DNA of 64,000 nucleotides from Carettochelys insculpta (Eukaryota > Chordata > Testudines > Carettochelyidae). The notes beneath the pieces were generated by a model. That model did not search any database and was not told the DNA's origin. It saw nothing but the letters and a program-made list of their open reading frames with translations. This document shows, one piece after another, positions 46,683 through 59,430 of the stretch; the first letter of the stretch is position 1, and each line of letters begins with the position of its first letter. The DNA lies in the NCBI RefSeq assembly GCF_033958435.1, contig NC_134138.1:25512598-25576597 (forward strand). The letters are read 5' to 3'. Position numbers and translations under genes: made by a program.

Positions 46683-49140
46683 CAAATGCCAGAAGCCTAG
46701 GGAACAAACAGGAAGAATTAAAGGCCTGGGCACAGTCAAAAAAGTATAAGGTGGTTGGAATAATGGAGACTTGGTGGGATGATTCGCATAACTGGAGCAC
46801 GTTCATGGAAGGGTATAAACTGTTTAGGAAGGACAGACAGGGAAGAAAAGAAGGAGGAGTTGTGATCTAAGTGAAGGAGCATTATGATTGCTCAGAGCTC
46901 CAGTATAAAGAGGGAGTAAAACAAGTTGAGTGTCTTTGGGTTAAGCTTAGAGGTGGAAACAACAGACGTGATGTTGTAGTTCATGTCTGCTGTAGACTAA
47001 CAGATCAGGGAGATGAGGTAGATGAGGATTTCTTCAGACAACTAAGAGAAGCTTCCAAATCACAGGCCCTGGTTCTCATGGGACACTTTAATCATCCAGA
47101 CACAGCGGCACACAGACAATCCAGGAAGTTTTTGGAGAATGTTGGGCATAACTTCTTGATACAAGTGCTGAGGGAGCTGACTGGGGCCATGCGCAACTTG
47201 ACCTGCTGCTCACAAACAGCGAAGAGCTAGTAGAGAAATAGAAGTGGGTGGCAATCTGGGCTGCAGCAAACATCAGATAGTAGATTTCAGGATCTTGACA
47301 AAAGGAAGAAGTGTGAGCAGTAACATACAGACCCTTGATTTCAAAAGAGCAGACTTCTTCTCCCTGAGAGAACTGATGGGCAGGATCCCTTGGGAAATGA
47401 AGATGAAGGGGAAAAGAGTTGAAGAGAACTGGCACTGTTTTAAAGAAGTCTTTCTGAAGGCACAGGAGCAAACTATCTTGCTGCATAGTAAGAAACGCAA
47501 ATATGGTAGGCGACCAGCTTGGTTTAACAGGGAAATCCTTCGTCAGCTTAAACTAAAAAGAATGCATATAAGAAATGGAAACATGGAGAGTTGACAAAGG
47601 AGTACGAACATGTGGTTGGAGAATGCCAGGGAGTAATCAGGAAAGTGAAAACACAATTGGGAGTGCAGCTGGCAAGGGATGTGAAGGGTAACAAGAAGGG
47701 TTTCTACAGGCACGTTAACAATAAGAGGGTTATCAGAGAAGGTGTGAGGCCGTTACCATATGAAAGCGGTAAATTAGTGACAGATGATGTAAGAAAAGCT
47801 GAAGTACTCAATGCTTTTTTGCTTCAGTCTTCATGGACAAAAACAGCTCCCACACTACTGTGCTAGACAGTGCAGTATGGGAAGGTGGAGGGCAGCCATC
47901 CATGGGGAAGGAATGAGTTATGAGCTCTCTAGAAAAACTAGATGTACACAAATCTATGGGTCCAGATTTAATGCACACAAGGGTACTGAGGGAATTCGAA
48001 AACGTCATTGCCGAGCCTTAGACCATTATCTCAGAAGACACTTGGAGATTGGGAGAGATCCCGGATGACTGGAAAAAGGCAAATGTAGTGCCCATCTTTG
48101 AAAAAGGAAAGGACAATCCAAGGAACTATAGACCAGTCAGTCTTACCTCAATCCCTGGGAAAATAATGGAGGGGATCCTCAAGGAATCCATTTTGAAGAA
48201 CTTGGAAGAAGGGAAAGTGATCGATAGTAGTCAACATGGATTCACCAAGTGAATTGCCTGATTAGCTTCTTTGACGAGGTAACAGGCTCTGTAGACATGG
48301 GGAAGTCAGTGGATGTGATATACCTTGACTTCAGCAAAGCTTTTGATACAGTCTCCCTCAACATTCTTGCCCACAAGTTACGGAAGTATGGATTAGATCC
48401 ATGGACTATAAGATGGATAGAAAGCTGGCTTGACGGTCGGGCCCAATGGGTAGTGGTCAAGGGCTCAATATCTGGATGGCAGTCAGTTTCAAACAGTGTG
48501 CCGCAAGGCTCATTTCTGGGGCTGGTGTTGTTCAACATCTTTATTAATGACCGGCATTAAGGACTGGTTTGCACCCTCAGCAAGTTTGTGGATGATGCTA
48601 AGCTAGAGGACAGGCAGATACGTTGGAGGGTAGAGATCGGTTCCAGAGTGATTTGAATAAATTGGAGGATTGGGGCAAAAAAAAAAATATGTTGTGGTTC
48701 AACAAGAAGAAGTGTTAAGCCTTACGCTTGGGACAGAAGAATCCCAAGCATTGTTATAGGCTGGGGACCGACAGGCTAAGCAGCAGTACAGCAGAAAGGG
48801 ACCTTGGGGTTATGGTGGATGAAAGACTGGATATGTGTAAACAGTGTGCCCTTGTAGCCAAGAAGGCTAACAGCACACTGGGGTGCATTAGGAGGAGCAT
48901 TTTGAGAAGATCTAGAGAAGGGCTTGCTCCCCTCTGGTCAGCACTGGTGAGGCCACATCTGGAATATTGTGTCCAGTTTTATCCCCTGGTATAAAAAGGA
49001 TTTGGATGTACTGGACTAGGTTCAGCAGAGGGCAACAAAAATTATTAAAGTGCTGCAGCACATGACCTATGAGGAGAGGCTGAGGGATTTGGGCTTATTT
49101 AGTTTACAGAAGAGAAGACTGAGGGGTGATTTTAACAGCA
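46683..49140 (+). pseudogene. CR1 ORF2: endonuclease-reverse transcriptase, broken
   Basis: Endonuclease text starts at NARSLGNKQEELK, then METWWDDSHNW (46683-46870), a stop, and WVKLRGG...LMGHFNHPD (to 47230). The linker has RPAWFNREI (47500). RT motifs are PDDWKKANVVPIFEKGK and NYRPVSLTSIPGK (48060-48165), VIYLDFSKAFDTVS (48315), NSVPQGS (48490) and the catalytic box as FVDDAKL (48585). The post-RT region has LEYCVQF (48960). At least four frameshifts or stops. Reading order and spacing match CR1 throughout. Confidence 0.8.
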
Positions 49141-49462
49141 GCCTTCAACTTCCTGAAGGGGAACTCTAAAGAGGATGGAGAGAAACTGTTCTCGGTGTTA
49201 AATAGCAGAACAAGGAGCAATGGTCTGCAGTTGCAGGAGAGGAGTAGTTTGGCTGTTGGAAAAGCTACTTCACCAGGAGGAGGATGAAGCACTGGACTGC
49301 GTGGCCTAGGGAGGTGGTGGAATCTCCATCTCTAGAGGTTTTTGAGTCCTGTCTTGACAAAGTCCTGGCTTGGATGACTTAGTTGGCATTGATCGTGCTT
49401 GAAGCCAGGACTGGACGAGATTACCTCCTGAGGTCCCTTCCAGCCCTATGATTCTATGATTA

Positions 49463-50200
49463 TTATGGGCCAGGATTGCATGTTACTTCTCTGTCTGGTG
49501 AAGAAAGAGTATATAAGTGTAGGGAAGTGTTCTGAACGTCAAAGGACAGTACCTGAACAATGTGCAAAAGGCGAACAGATTTGTAGGAAAAACAGAAAGT
49601 GTGAGGAGCAGGGGGAGGGGGGCAATTGCAAATTCCCCACTTTGGTGACACAAAATTGCAGCCTTTGTTTAAAGAGAAACTGAACTATTCGTGGGTGTGC
49701 TAATTCTGAGCTAACACTGTTAGAAGCTTTTAACCACTGAACTGCCCCTTTGAAGTGGGTGAAGGACTGAGTCTTACCAGAGCCTTTTCTGGAGTTTGGA
49801 GGGGAACTCTGGCAAGTGTTTCTGCACGTGTGCAGGTTCTTTTATTGTTCTAATGTTTTCTTTGCCATGCTTTCACTTTAAGAATAAATTTGCTTGCATG
49901 TAAGGGCTCTGTGGTAACATGTAACTGATGGCAGCTGTTCATAGATGCTGGAGGGAAAACAAAGTAGAGACACTGGCCTTTTGGGCAGTGTGAATTGCTG
50001 GGGCTATTGTGCAGCCAGAAGAAAAACCCAGTGACAAGGGAGAGAACTGTGGGTGTCTGCTCAAGAGGGGTGACAGCTGGAGACTAGAGTGGGCCCTCAA
50101 TGGACTGAGGGGAATACAGGTACATTTGCCCTAACACGGCGACAGTGGCAGAATCCATAACTGGGATTTATAGTGAGTGTCGATAGCTATGAAGGTACAT
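49463..50200 (+). mobile_element. LTR-like repeat without coding region
   Basis: AATAAATTTGCTTGC near 49883 followed by GGGCTCTGTGGTAAC and, further on, CTAACACGGCGACAGTGGCA near 50133 has the look of a U5 region and leader of a reptilian LTR element. No second LTR or pol lies next to it, and ends are unknown. Confidence 0.35.
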
Positions 50201-50720
50201 ACAGCAATCCCTCGAGTTATGTGAGGGTTGTGGTCCCATGCACCCTCATGTAACTCGAATTTCACGTAAGTTGAGGGGTAGCTTTTTTTCCAGTGGAACG
50301 CAAGTTCTGCAGCTGGAGAAGCAACAGGATCACCTGGAGCTCCTTTGCAAAGGTAAGTCCTGGGGTTGGGAGGCAGCTGGGGAGGATTAAGCCTGGCGGG
50401 GGGGTTGGGGCTGTGGGAGGTGGATGGGGAGGGTTAAGCCTGGCAGTGGGCGCAGGGGGTGGGTGGGAGGGTGAGCAGGGGCCGTGAGGCCCTTTGGGGA
50501 TTGAGCCAGAGCTGCGCGGGGCAGGGCGGGAGTCAGAGCCGGATGCAGGGAGGTGGAGTTGAGCCAAAGCCATGCGTGGGGGGAGGAGCAGAGCCACAGC
50601 TATGCACAGAGGGGGGTGAGCTGGAGCTGTGCCTGGGAGTGGGTGAGCCAGAGCTGTCGGGGGTGGGGGTGAACCGGTGCTGTGCAGGAGGTTTTGAACC
50701 AGGGCTGTGGGGAGGTGGTT
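50201..50720 (+). mobile_element. Dispersed G-rich repeat with CAATCCCTCGAGTTATG start
   Basis: Begins CAGCAATCCCTCGAGTTATG with a nearby inverted block (CATGTAACTCGAATTTCACG), then turns into degenerate G-rich units such as GAGCCAGAGCTGTGC. Similar sequences occur in other turtles in my memory; the superfamily is unclear. The proline-rich minus frames are artefacts. Confidence 0.4.
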
Positions 50721-50924
50721 GAACAGCTGCCTGTTAGTTTTCTCAGGAAAAGACTAGCAATGGGAAATGAATTCCAATCAGGTGACGAAAGTTCACTGCT
50801 GGAGGTAAGCAGACAAAGACAGCTTAACACTGAGAAGCCAAGAGACACAAGGGGTGCCCTCAAGGGACCACAGAGGAGGAGTACGGAAGCAGTTGCCCTG
50901 AACTGTGACACGTGATACTTTGAG

Positions 50925-50998
50925 AGGTAGCTGTGTTAGTCTGTATCTTCACAAAACAAAGCAAGCAGTCGTGTGGCACCTTAAAGATTAAAGACTCA
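50925..50998 (+). mobile_element. tRNA-derived SINE, short 3'-truncated copy
   Basis: Only 74 bp remain: head GTAGCTGTGTTAGTCTGTATC and the start of the body. It is flanked by identical 10-mers ATACTTTGAG (50915-50924, 50999-51008), which shows it integrated in this short form. Confidence 0.85.
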
Positions 50999-51008
50999 AT
51001 ACTTTGAG

Positions 51009-51471
51009 TTAGATGAAATGGAAATCCCTATGACATGGTTCCTATAAATCAGCTACCTCTTGTTCACCATCATCCTGGAATATATTAAGTCAAATACATG
51101 AAAACAAACTACTACCACCATCCTCTGAAATAATTCCAGAATCACTAGACAGTTGCAAGTCTCAAAATCGGCTCTACTCTAATATTGGGCATTCTTTAAT
51201 ATGCAGCCTGATACAAAGTTCAGTGAAGTCAAAGGCAACACTCATTGACTTCACTGGATCAGTCCTATTGAGCACTGGGTGCCTCTCTGAGTTTTAAAAA
51301 CAAATTTAACATTATAAAAATTCAAAGTGAATTATTCTAAAACTTACCTCGGCTAGCACAGCCCCTGTTTTAACTTGTATCTGCCTATAATGCTTCTGTT
51401 AGGAAAGCAGATCAAGCAAATTCAATACAGTTTTCTGCATAAATAAAGCAAAGCCACCCAATATTCTACAG
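51009..51471. other. Stretch without a recognised feature
   Basis: AT-rich; no termini or motif. Confidence 0.4.
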
Positions 51472-51860
51472 CAGTGTTTTTCAACCAGGGATATATGTAC
51501 CCTTGGGGGTACACTGAGGTCTTCCAGGGGGTACATCAATTCATCTAGATATTTGCTTAATTTTACAACAGGCTACATAAAAGATGCTAGTAAAGTCAGT
51601 ACAGTCTAAAAGTGCATTCAGACAGTGACTTGTTTCTAGAGCTTCATGTGCCTTATGCTGAAATGTAACTACTATATTTCTATTCCAATTCATTTACTTG
51701 GTAATAGGAAGGTAGAAAGTCAGCAAGTTTTCAGTAGTAGTAGTCTTCTGTGATATCTTTGCATCGTTTTTGTAAGCAAGTAGTTTTTAAGTGGTGGCAT
51801 GCAAAACAAATCTGACTTCTGAAAAGGGCACAGTAGTCTGGAAGGGTTGAATGGCACTTG
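51472..51860. mobile_element. hAT MITE, GGGGGTACA type
   Basis: Opens CAGTGTTTTTCAACCAGGG and closes GGTTGAATGGCACTTG. The inner text GTACCCTTGGGGGTACACTG and CTTCCAGGGGGTACATCAA matches a very common reptilian hAT MITE. The 8-bp duplication could not be recovered. Confidence 0.8.
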
Positions 51861-51886
51861 TTTCAAGACCTCAGATTACCTTAGGA

Positions 51887-52008
51887 CCATGTTTCTCAAT
51901 CAGTGGTATGCGAACCCTTAGTGATATGCGTGAGAAGTCTGGGGGTACTTATCATTTTTTAAAAAAGAGGTACTTTATCAGAAACAGGTTTATAAACACT
52001 GTCCTATA
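51887..52008. mobile_element. Second, internally deleted hAT MITE of the same kind
   Basis: CATGTTTCTCAATCAGTGGT ... TCTGGGGGTACTTATC ... TATAAACACTGTCC. About 120 bp, lying 25 bp after the previous element. Confidence 0.6.
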
Positions 52009-54059
52009 GCCTGGTTATAGCTAGACAAAGCATCGAAATGCCTTAGTCCAGATTTTGCTTACACTTACCCAGACATCAATCTAGAGTAACTCGACTGAAG
52101 TCATTAGGATTGTTCTGGATTTATACAATTATGACTGAAAGCAGAGTGTAGTCCCTCATCTCCTAATCAGTTCTGATATTAAACTAGGTGAAAACAAGGA
52201 AATATGCTACAAACCAGATCCTGCATGCAAGTCTAGTTATCATGTGTGAGAAACAACCCCATCTCTCTAAACCCCAGCAAAAGGCTTGCACCCTTTCCCC
52301 ATCACATGCAAGTGCAGATCCTCCAGGGGTGTCCTGCAGCCATGATGGTTTCCACGAGCCGATGATGATGATCAACTGCATGCTATCTGGTCAGTAAAAA
52401 AATCTCAAAGGACAAATTTTGTCCTCGGCTGCATCCCACTGAAAACAAGGAATAGTAGCAAGGCTAAGCCCATTGAAAGCTGTGTATGAGTGTCCAAATG
52501 AAAAACATGGTTTGGGGCTTTTAAGTACTTTTCTAAGTATTATCTCATTCTGTGTTATCCTCTTGAGCTGTGCACAGAGCTCTCATTAACATCACTGACA
52601 GCAATGAAGGTGAACAAGAGGAGACACCCCTAACAGCTAGACTGTGACCCCCTACTCACATTAGGAGCAGTTACATAAACAGTCTCACCAACTTTAATAG
52701 AACTACTTGATTGAATTACTACCAGCATGATAAGGGACCCCAGTCTGGTCCTAAATATCTTACACAATAAACTAAATAGATAATAAAAATAAAAATCCTT
52801 AAAGCTGAATACAATATACCTAGAAGAAGTGAGTATCTTTCCCATTTACAGTTTAGTAGAATTAGTGACCCTTCATTTAGAAGACATTTGAAAACATTAA
52901 GCAAAATCTACGAAAAATAATGCCAACATCAGTGAAACCCGAAACCCTTCACTTAACTACCCGACTGATATGTAGCAATTATATGTACAGTACTTAAAAT
53001 ACTCCTAGACCTCATTTGCCTCTCTTTTGGTCATTCTCAAACATGGAAATATAGAAGGCACTTTACTTTGCTTTTAGTTTTTCCATTCTTCTTATTCTCA
53101 CTGCAGTTGGGTGTCAATAATCCATTACCAACTGTGTCTTCAGCAAGTACCTCAGAGACCGGCTGTCCCTTTACAGCTGGCATTGGAGTCTGTTTGTGTT
53201 CATGATTAACACACTGAGATATCTGCCACTAAAGGGTGGGGCTGTTTAAACATTCAATGACATTCATGACTCTTTTCTTATTTTAGTGAATGTTCCCCAG
53301 TGTGGTACAGCGGCCAGTGAAGTTAACTCTTTAGTGAAGCGGTGTTGAATGCAGTGGGTTTGGCTGAAAGGACTCCATTACACAAACTTCTGCTTTATGG
53401 AGCTTTATATTCCAACCATAAGCATCAGAGTTTCAAGTGCAAACAAACCTAAACAACATAAACCAAATGTCATTGGAATTTGTCCTAGGAATCTCACATG
53501 GCTTTGATGTGGAGCAATCACTAGTGGAGGGGGGTGGAGGAGTCGGTGGGGGTGGTGAGATGGAATGGGGAGCAAAAGCTAGAGGTTGTAAGGGTAGGGG
53601 TAGCCAACTCAGAGTTGGAAAGGAGTGAATTGTAGCCACTGGTAGCTGCAGGTGATCAAGCGTATGGACGGTCAGGTGAAAAAAACATCTTACAGAACAC
53701 CAGTGGCTTACCCAGATGAGATGTGACCCAAACTTTGAAAATGTAATGTATATTTGGATTAACCTAAATTGTGAATTGGTGACTAAATAAGTTTCCTCTT
53801 CCTTAATAGTTAAACTGTTCAGATATTTATTAGGTTCTTACCATCTTTCTTCACTCCCAAACACACATTCACAACATCCTGGTTTAGCAGACTAAGAACC
53901 AAATCATGCCACCCTTACTCATGCCAACATCCCATTGATGTGAATGGGGGTTGGCCAGAATACTTGAAGCTAGCACAGTAAGTACAATAAGCCTGAAGGT
54001 GCTTGGAATTCAATTTCACCAATAATTTCTGAAATAAAAGTGTTGTAGTATTCAGAGCA
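52009..54059. other. Unique DNA without a recognised gene
   Basis: Short frames only. G-rich patch at 53520-53570 gives an artefactual glycine-rich frame. No repeat ends. Confidence 0.45.
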
Positions 54060-54235
54060 TGGAAAGAATAGAATACGGGTATCTTGGTTTCTATTCCTAA
54101 CTTCACCATTGGCTCACTAGGACCCCACAAATCACAGTAGCCTTTCTGTGCCCATAGTTTACCCATCTAGAATATTGGAATAATTCTAGTTCCCTAGTTC
54201 TAGTCTATACTTACTGGGAGATTGAACTGGTCAGG
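54060..54235 (+). mobile_element. MIR-like SINE, diverged
   Basis: GTTTCTATTCCTAACTTCAC ... CACTAGGACCCCACAAATC ... TTTACCCATCTAGAATATTG has the layout of the MIR core. No duplication. Confidence 0.45.
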
Positions 54236-54937
54236 CTCTATCTTCTGGGGTTCAGTTGTGTGCACCTAGTGGGGATGCACAAAATCGAACTGTCAGGGCT
54301 CAATAACCAACCCCTGTACTCCTCATCATCGCCAGGAGCAACGGATGTCTGGAACTGCATACGTAGGGTTGACTTTCAGGTCTAGTTTAGACCTGGATCT
54401 ACTTCCTAGGATCATTTTGTAAACACAATTTGAAATTCTCAGACAATTCATTCAACAAATGATGCCATAAAACTACAAACTAGTCCTTAGACCCAAGAAA
54501 TTCAGACTCCCATGACAAAATTAAGATATATTTTAAGAAACGAGAAATTGTTTTTCTTACTTTTACAAGAGCAATTTGGCCTCAATCTGCTAATCAAACA
54601 CAAAGATAGATTTACTGAACACAGTGGGTGGAGAGGATTGCAATTAACCAGCTGTCTAGTCCGTGAGAACAAACACACACCTCTATCGTTGCAATGAAAA
54701 ATTCTTCCAAAGAAACTCAAAACCACACATTGAGAAATGCTGCTCAAAGGATCAAAAGACGGACACAGATAATACCAGATTCAGAGCACCAGACAATGCA
54801 TATAACTGGGAGCTCAACCTTTTTGCAGTTCAGCTGAAATCAGTTCTCACTACTGGTATAGCTCACTCTCCAAGTATTGTCAAAAGGCTCACACGTATGA
54901 GGAAACAAGGGAGAAAAGCCACACAGGTTTTTTCATG
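54236..54937. other. Stretch without a recognised feature
   Basis: A 100-codon plus frame (54663-54965) runs into the CR1 and has no motif. Confidence 0.4.
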
Positions 54938-56045
54938 CAAACATAAGAACAGCTACACTAGATGAGACCAAACAGCCTTCTAACCCAATAGCCTGTCTTC
55001 TGACAGTGGCCAATGGCGGGTGCCCTAGAGGTAATAAACAGAAGGGGTAATTATCAAATGATCCATCTCCTGTTACTCATTCCCAGCTTCTGGTAAACAG
55101 AGACTAGGGATAGAATCCCTGCCCATCTGGGCTAATAGGTATTGATTGACTGCAACATCTATAACCTTGTCTAGTTCTTTTTTTGAACACAGTTATAGTC
55201 TTGCTATAATCTTGGCCTTCACAACATCCTCAGACAAAAAGTTCCATGGGTTGTCTGTATATTGTATGAAGAAATATTCACTTTTGTTTGTTTTAAACCC
55301 GGTCCCTATTAATATCATTTAGAGAGCCCTAATTCTTCTATTTTGAGCGCTTCCTTGTTTACTTTCTCCGCACCAGTCATTTTATAGACCTCTATTTACC
55401 CCCACTTAGTTGTCTCTTTTCCAAGAAGAAAAGTCACAGTCTTGTTAATCTTTCCTCATTGGGCAGCCATTCCATACACCAGCCCTAATCATGTTTGTTG
55501 CCTTTTTATGAGCCTTTTCCAAATCCAATAATCTTTTTTTGAGAAGAGGCAACCTCAGCTGCATGCAGTATTCAAGATGTGGGCCTACAATGGATTTATA
55601 TGACAGCAATAAGAATCTCTGTTTTACTTTCTATTCCCTTCTTAATTATTCTTGATATTCTGTTTCTTTTGAAACTGCTGCTGCACATAGAGGGGGTGTT
55701 TTCAGAGAAGTATCTACAATGACTCCAAGATCTCTCTCTCTCTCGATTAGGAACAGCTAATTTAGTCCTCATCATTTTATATGTTTAGTTGGGATTATGT
55801 TTTCCTAGTATGCATTACTTTGCATTTATCAACACTGAATTTTGTCTGCCATCACATTGTCCAGTCACCTAGTTTTGTGAGACCCTTTTGAAACACTTCA
55901 CAGTCTGCTTTGGATTTACCTATCTGGACCAGTTTTGTATCATCTGCAGATTTTGCCACCTCACTGGTTACCCCTCTCTTCAGATCATTGAGACTTACTG
56001 GCCTGTAGTAGCCAGGCTCACCAATCTCATTATTTAGACTTCTAG
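54938..56045 (-). mobile_element. CR1 3' portion, antisense
   Basis: Starts with ACATAAGAACAGCTACAC (inverse of 3' UTR/tail). It continues through GTTCCATGGGTTGTCTGTAT, decayed post-RT coding text and ATTTTGCCACCTCACTGGTT near 55950, ending about 56045 after an apparent internal deletion near 55985. Contains a short (CT)n run at 55733-55745. Confidence 0.8.
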
Positions 56046-56599
56046 CATTTGTATATAATGTGGCAGGGCTTCTGTTGTGCCCTTTGGGTCCTGCACCTCC
56101 TGGAAGCTTTTCTCACATGCCTCAGAGGCTCACGGTGACACTCTCACTACCTCAGGTCTTTCCAGAGGCAAGGGTCTCCACTTACAGAGCCACTCTCACA
56201 ATATGCATGTCACTAGTTGGGGGCAAGACCCCACAAATGGTCCTGGAGCCCCATTTTTCTGCTAGGGCAGTTCTCCAAGGAAAGGGTGGAAGGAGCTCAT
56301 CTATGACTTCTCTGGGCTCAGGCCCACAGCCCCTAAATAGTCGCAGCTGATGTGGGCTTTTCCTCTGCCTCAATTGCAGGAGCCTTTCCATGGGCCTTTT
56401 CTTCCACTACTTCCTCTAGCACCTTCTCCTTGGTACATGGTTCAGTCACCCCTTTCCTCCAAACCTCATTTCTCATACACCACTTCCTGGTTTGTTCCTC
56501 TTCTTCTTCCCCATTCTTTACCTGATAGGGACCGTTTTAAAGGTGACCCTGTCAGCCTTAACTGGCCTGGTCTTAATGAGCCTCAAGTGCTTTTTTATG

Positions 56600-57043
56600 C
56601 AGGAAACTGAAACCCACTTGCCCAGCTCCCAATGTAGCTGCCCTCTGCTAGACTCCTACAGACATTTGCTCCTTTTGTGGCGTGAGGGAGACTCTGGTGC
56701 ACATCTTGAATGTGCTAGACTACAGCTCTTCTTCTGGGTCTTCTGGAACCACTTGCTGAGGTTCTGGCTGCACTTCTCCCCACACCTACTGATTTTTGCA
56801 CACCCCATCCATGGCCCCACAAAGTCGCAGGATGTCATCATCAACATCCTCCTGGTGGTGGCCAAGATGGCCCTTTATAAATCCAGGGAGAAGAGGTTGT
56901 CCTGGCGGGGAGACTGCGACTGTGGGGTCTACTTTTGCTCCTCTGCCCATTCACATATACAGGGAGAGGTCCTCTGGGTGGTGTGCACTGGCTCCCTCAA
57001 TGGTTTTGGGGAGCAGTGGGTACTGTCCGGCACCCTCTGCTAG
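56600..57043 (+). pseudogene. Tx1/L1-like LINE ORF2, C-terminal fragment with frameshift
   Basis: One frame reads ICSFCGVRETLVHI (about 56666-56705), the first part of a CxxC...H...C cysteine motif typical of L1/Tx1-type ORF2 C-termini. After a frameshift the other frame continues LECARLQ and on to the end (GPTKSQDVIINILLVVAKMA; SLNGFGEQWVLSGTLC), stopping at 57043. The sequence resembles the tail of Tx1-like ORF2 proteins of turtles from memory; clade is tentative. About 250 bp of 3' UTR-like text follows. Confidence 0.55.
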
Positions 57044-57654
57044 GTGTCACCTTTCAGCTCCCTCATTTTAACCTGTGTCCTCCATGCCTGTCCCTGTTTT
57101 CTTTCTGGTTGTCCCCCATAGTTATTTGGGTTCCTGAATCCAGAGGATCCACCCACTGTGGGGAGATCTTTTAGCTGTGGGTGGCTTGTGCCCAGCCACT
57201 TCTCAAACCCCTTCTCAGGTAGTCCTGTGGACAGGGCAGCTCTGACAGTGTTGTACAGCTGCACATTCTGATGCCAAATTCCCAGAGTGCATCCCACCCT
57301 CAGCCTCCTCCTCTGAAAGGAGGGGAGAACAGAGGCAGGGCCTTGGCCTCACTTCCTTCCATTCCACTTTGCACCAGCTAGTGGCAAGGGAGTGCATCTT
57401 TGCCCATCCCACAGCCATACTGGTACAGTAGCCAGGCATAGTCTGGACCGTTAGGAATATAGCTTCTATGTTTGCAAGTGCGCAGAGAATAGACACTCTG
57501 ATGCTCACAGGGACATCAAGTGCCAACTCATGGAAAGGACCCTAGGCCTCACTGAATGTCGACAAATGCAAAGCTGGAAATTAGACTGGATTACCTTGTT
57601 AAAATAGGCATTAACTATAAGTATGTGTTTAGTCTTTAAACTTTCTGGAATGCT

Positions 57655-59395
57655 TGTATAACCCTTCTGTTAATGCCAGGTGCCTGCAAGAAGGGCCGGG
57701 TTCAGCTCCTGGGGGGTTTCCTGTCAAGGACACAACCAACCGGCTTGAGCCCCCACCCAGTGGCCTGGGACAATTTCACCCCACTTGCTGGGTGCCTGTA
57801 AGGTGGTTCTTCCCCCTCACAAGCACAGAGTCTAAGGTAGAAACAGCTTATTTAATGACCATAACCTACCCCAAGGTTACAGTGACAGATGCACTATATC
57901 TAAGCAAAGAAGAGACAAACCCCTTTACCAAGATACCCTCCCCATATGCTGTAGAACCAAGTCTCTTGCTGGGGCTCTTGGCCCTTTACCCCACACACAG
58001 TTACAGGGTGTACCTCTTGCAGTGCAGTCCCAAACCCAGAGCCCATAGATACTTGACCAGGGCGGTACTAGGTGTCCACTTGTCTGCAGCATCCCCTTGC
58101 TGCCACCTGCTGGACGCTGGCTACTTCTCCTACCAGCCGCCATCGTCCACCGCTGCACCTACTGACCACCCGCTGGTCGCCATCGTCCGCCGCTGCGCTT
58201 ACCAGCCACCCACCAGTCCCTGTCGTCTGCCACTGCTCCTACCAGCCACCCGCCGGTTGCCATCGTCACTCCCTTACTGATCACACTGCGCAGGATTGTC
58301 CTGAGGCAGGACCCTGTGATTTCAGCTCTGCATGGCCTCAGCTGTCCATTTTGTGATTTCAGCTTTATGTGGCCCCAGCTGCCACTCAGTGATTTCAGCT
58401 CTCAATATTTTCAGGAGGGTTTCATGAACACCCTAGTATCCAGCTTGCAACAGGTGGGGAGGGCTAATTAAGCCAGGCTTAGAGCCAAGGCACTCAGCAA
58501 GCTGACTTACCTAGAACTAGTACCCCTCCTCCTTTACCATGCTTTAAACCAGGGAGCCCGGTGCAATCAATGTCTTATGCAGCTATGGCGACTGCCCTGT
58601 CCCCCACAACAACCCAGAGCATTGGTGAGGTCTTACAACTCCCACACTGAGTGTCAGCTTAAATTGTGATTTTACAACAACGTGTTTACAATAGACTGAA
58701 TCTCATGGCTTACTTGCTACCCATTAGCCTTTGCCTGAAAGGTATCACACATGCACACCTTTGCATTCTCATGCAAATGATCTCTGGGGGACACATTCCT
58801 CCCAGCCTCAGTATCACACATGCAGCCCTTTGCAGTCTCGTGCAGATGACCTCTGGGAGACACATTCCTCCCAGCCTTCAGCAGCATTGCAGTCCTGCTG
58901 CCACATTCCATACACTTGTACAAAGCTGCACACACTAATCCACTTACAATATCCATATCCCATGTTTTAAGGCAATGTTTAAATGTTTGCTCTGTAACTA
59001 TACAAATATTTGCTGAGACTGTGTGTATTTAGCTGCCTTAAGCTTGTAAATAACTCATTTCTTTTCCCTAGTTATCAAACCTTACATTAGTTTGTTACAT
59101 GACTGGCTACAGGTACCATCTTTGCTTTAAGGTCTGAATATGGTTTAAGGTCCTAGGCTATGTGATTGGTCCTTTGGGTTTGGAAGTAACTCAAATATAT
59201 TAACCAGTGTGACTGTCTGACTCCCTGGTAAGACTATTTCAGTGCTTTAGTAGTTCACCCTTGTTACTAGTTTGGTGAAAACTAATGATGGAATACACAG
59301 ACAGTTTTGGGGGTTGCCCTGCTTCTTGACAGTCCTGCCCTCAGGCTGGCATTCAGGGTCAGGAATGAGTCCAGAAGGTGTGACAGACATACAGG
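57655..59395 (-). mobile_element. LTR-like repeat next to the gypsy element
   Basis: CCGGCTTGAGCCCCCACCC, GTGGTTCTTCCCCCTCACAA and AAACAGCTTATTTAATGACC resemble a dispersed turtle LTR-type repeat. A degenerate internal duplication is visible at 58735-58870 (ATCACACATGCA and GGAGACACATTCCTCCCAGC, each twice, about 62-68 bp apart). Strand and ends are uncertain; no pol of its own is seen. Frames on either strand, up to about 208 codons at 57654-58280 (+), have no retroviral motif. Confidence 0.35.
58735..58880. repeat. Two-unit tandem duplication
   Basis: TATCACACATGCA...CCTTTGCA followed by CTCTGGGxGACACATTCC occurs twice in succession with a spacing near 65 bp. Confidence 0.7.
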
Positions 59396-59430
59396 TGCGA
59401 AATTAATTTCTGTATCAGAATGATAGCAGG

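Larger units (their letters stand above)
45238..49462 (+). mobile_element. CR1 LINE, nearly full length, sense strand
   Basis: A 4.2-kb copy with 5' UTR (45238-45571), ORF1 (45572-46592), ORF2 (about 46683-49140) and a 3' UTR ending CCAGCCCTATGATTCTATGA at 49462. CR1 copies are usually 5' truncated, so this length is notable. Stops and frameshifts in both ORFs mean it is inactive. The exact 5' end is approximate. Confidence 0.85.

Noticed and set aside
50262..50597. Proline-rich minus-strand protein
   Set aside because: It is the antisense of degenerate G-rich repeat units.
57654..58280. 208-codon plus-strand frame as a viral or host protein
   Set aside because: It lies in an LTR-like repeat, is rich in proline, serine and histidine from C-rich repeats, and contains none of the gag, pol or env motifs I know.
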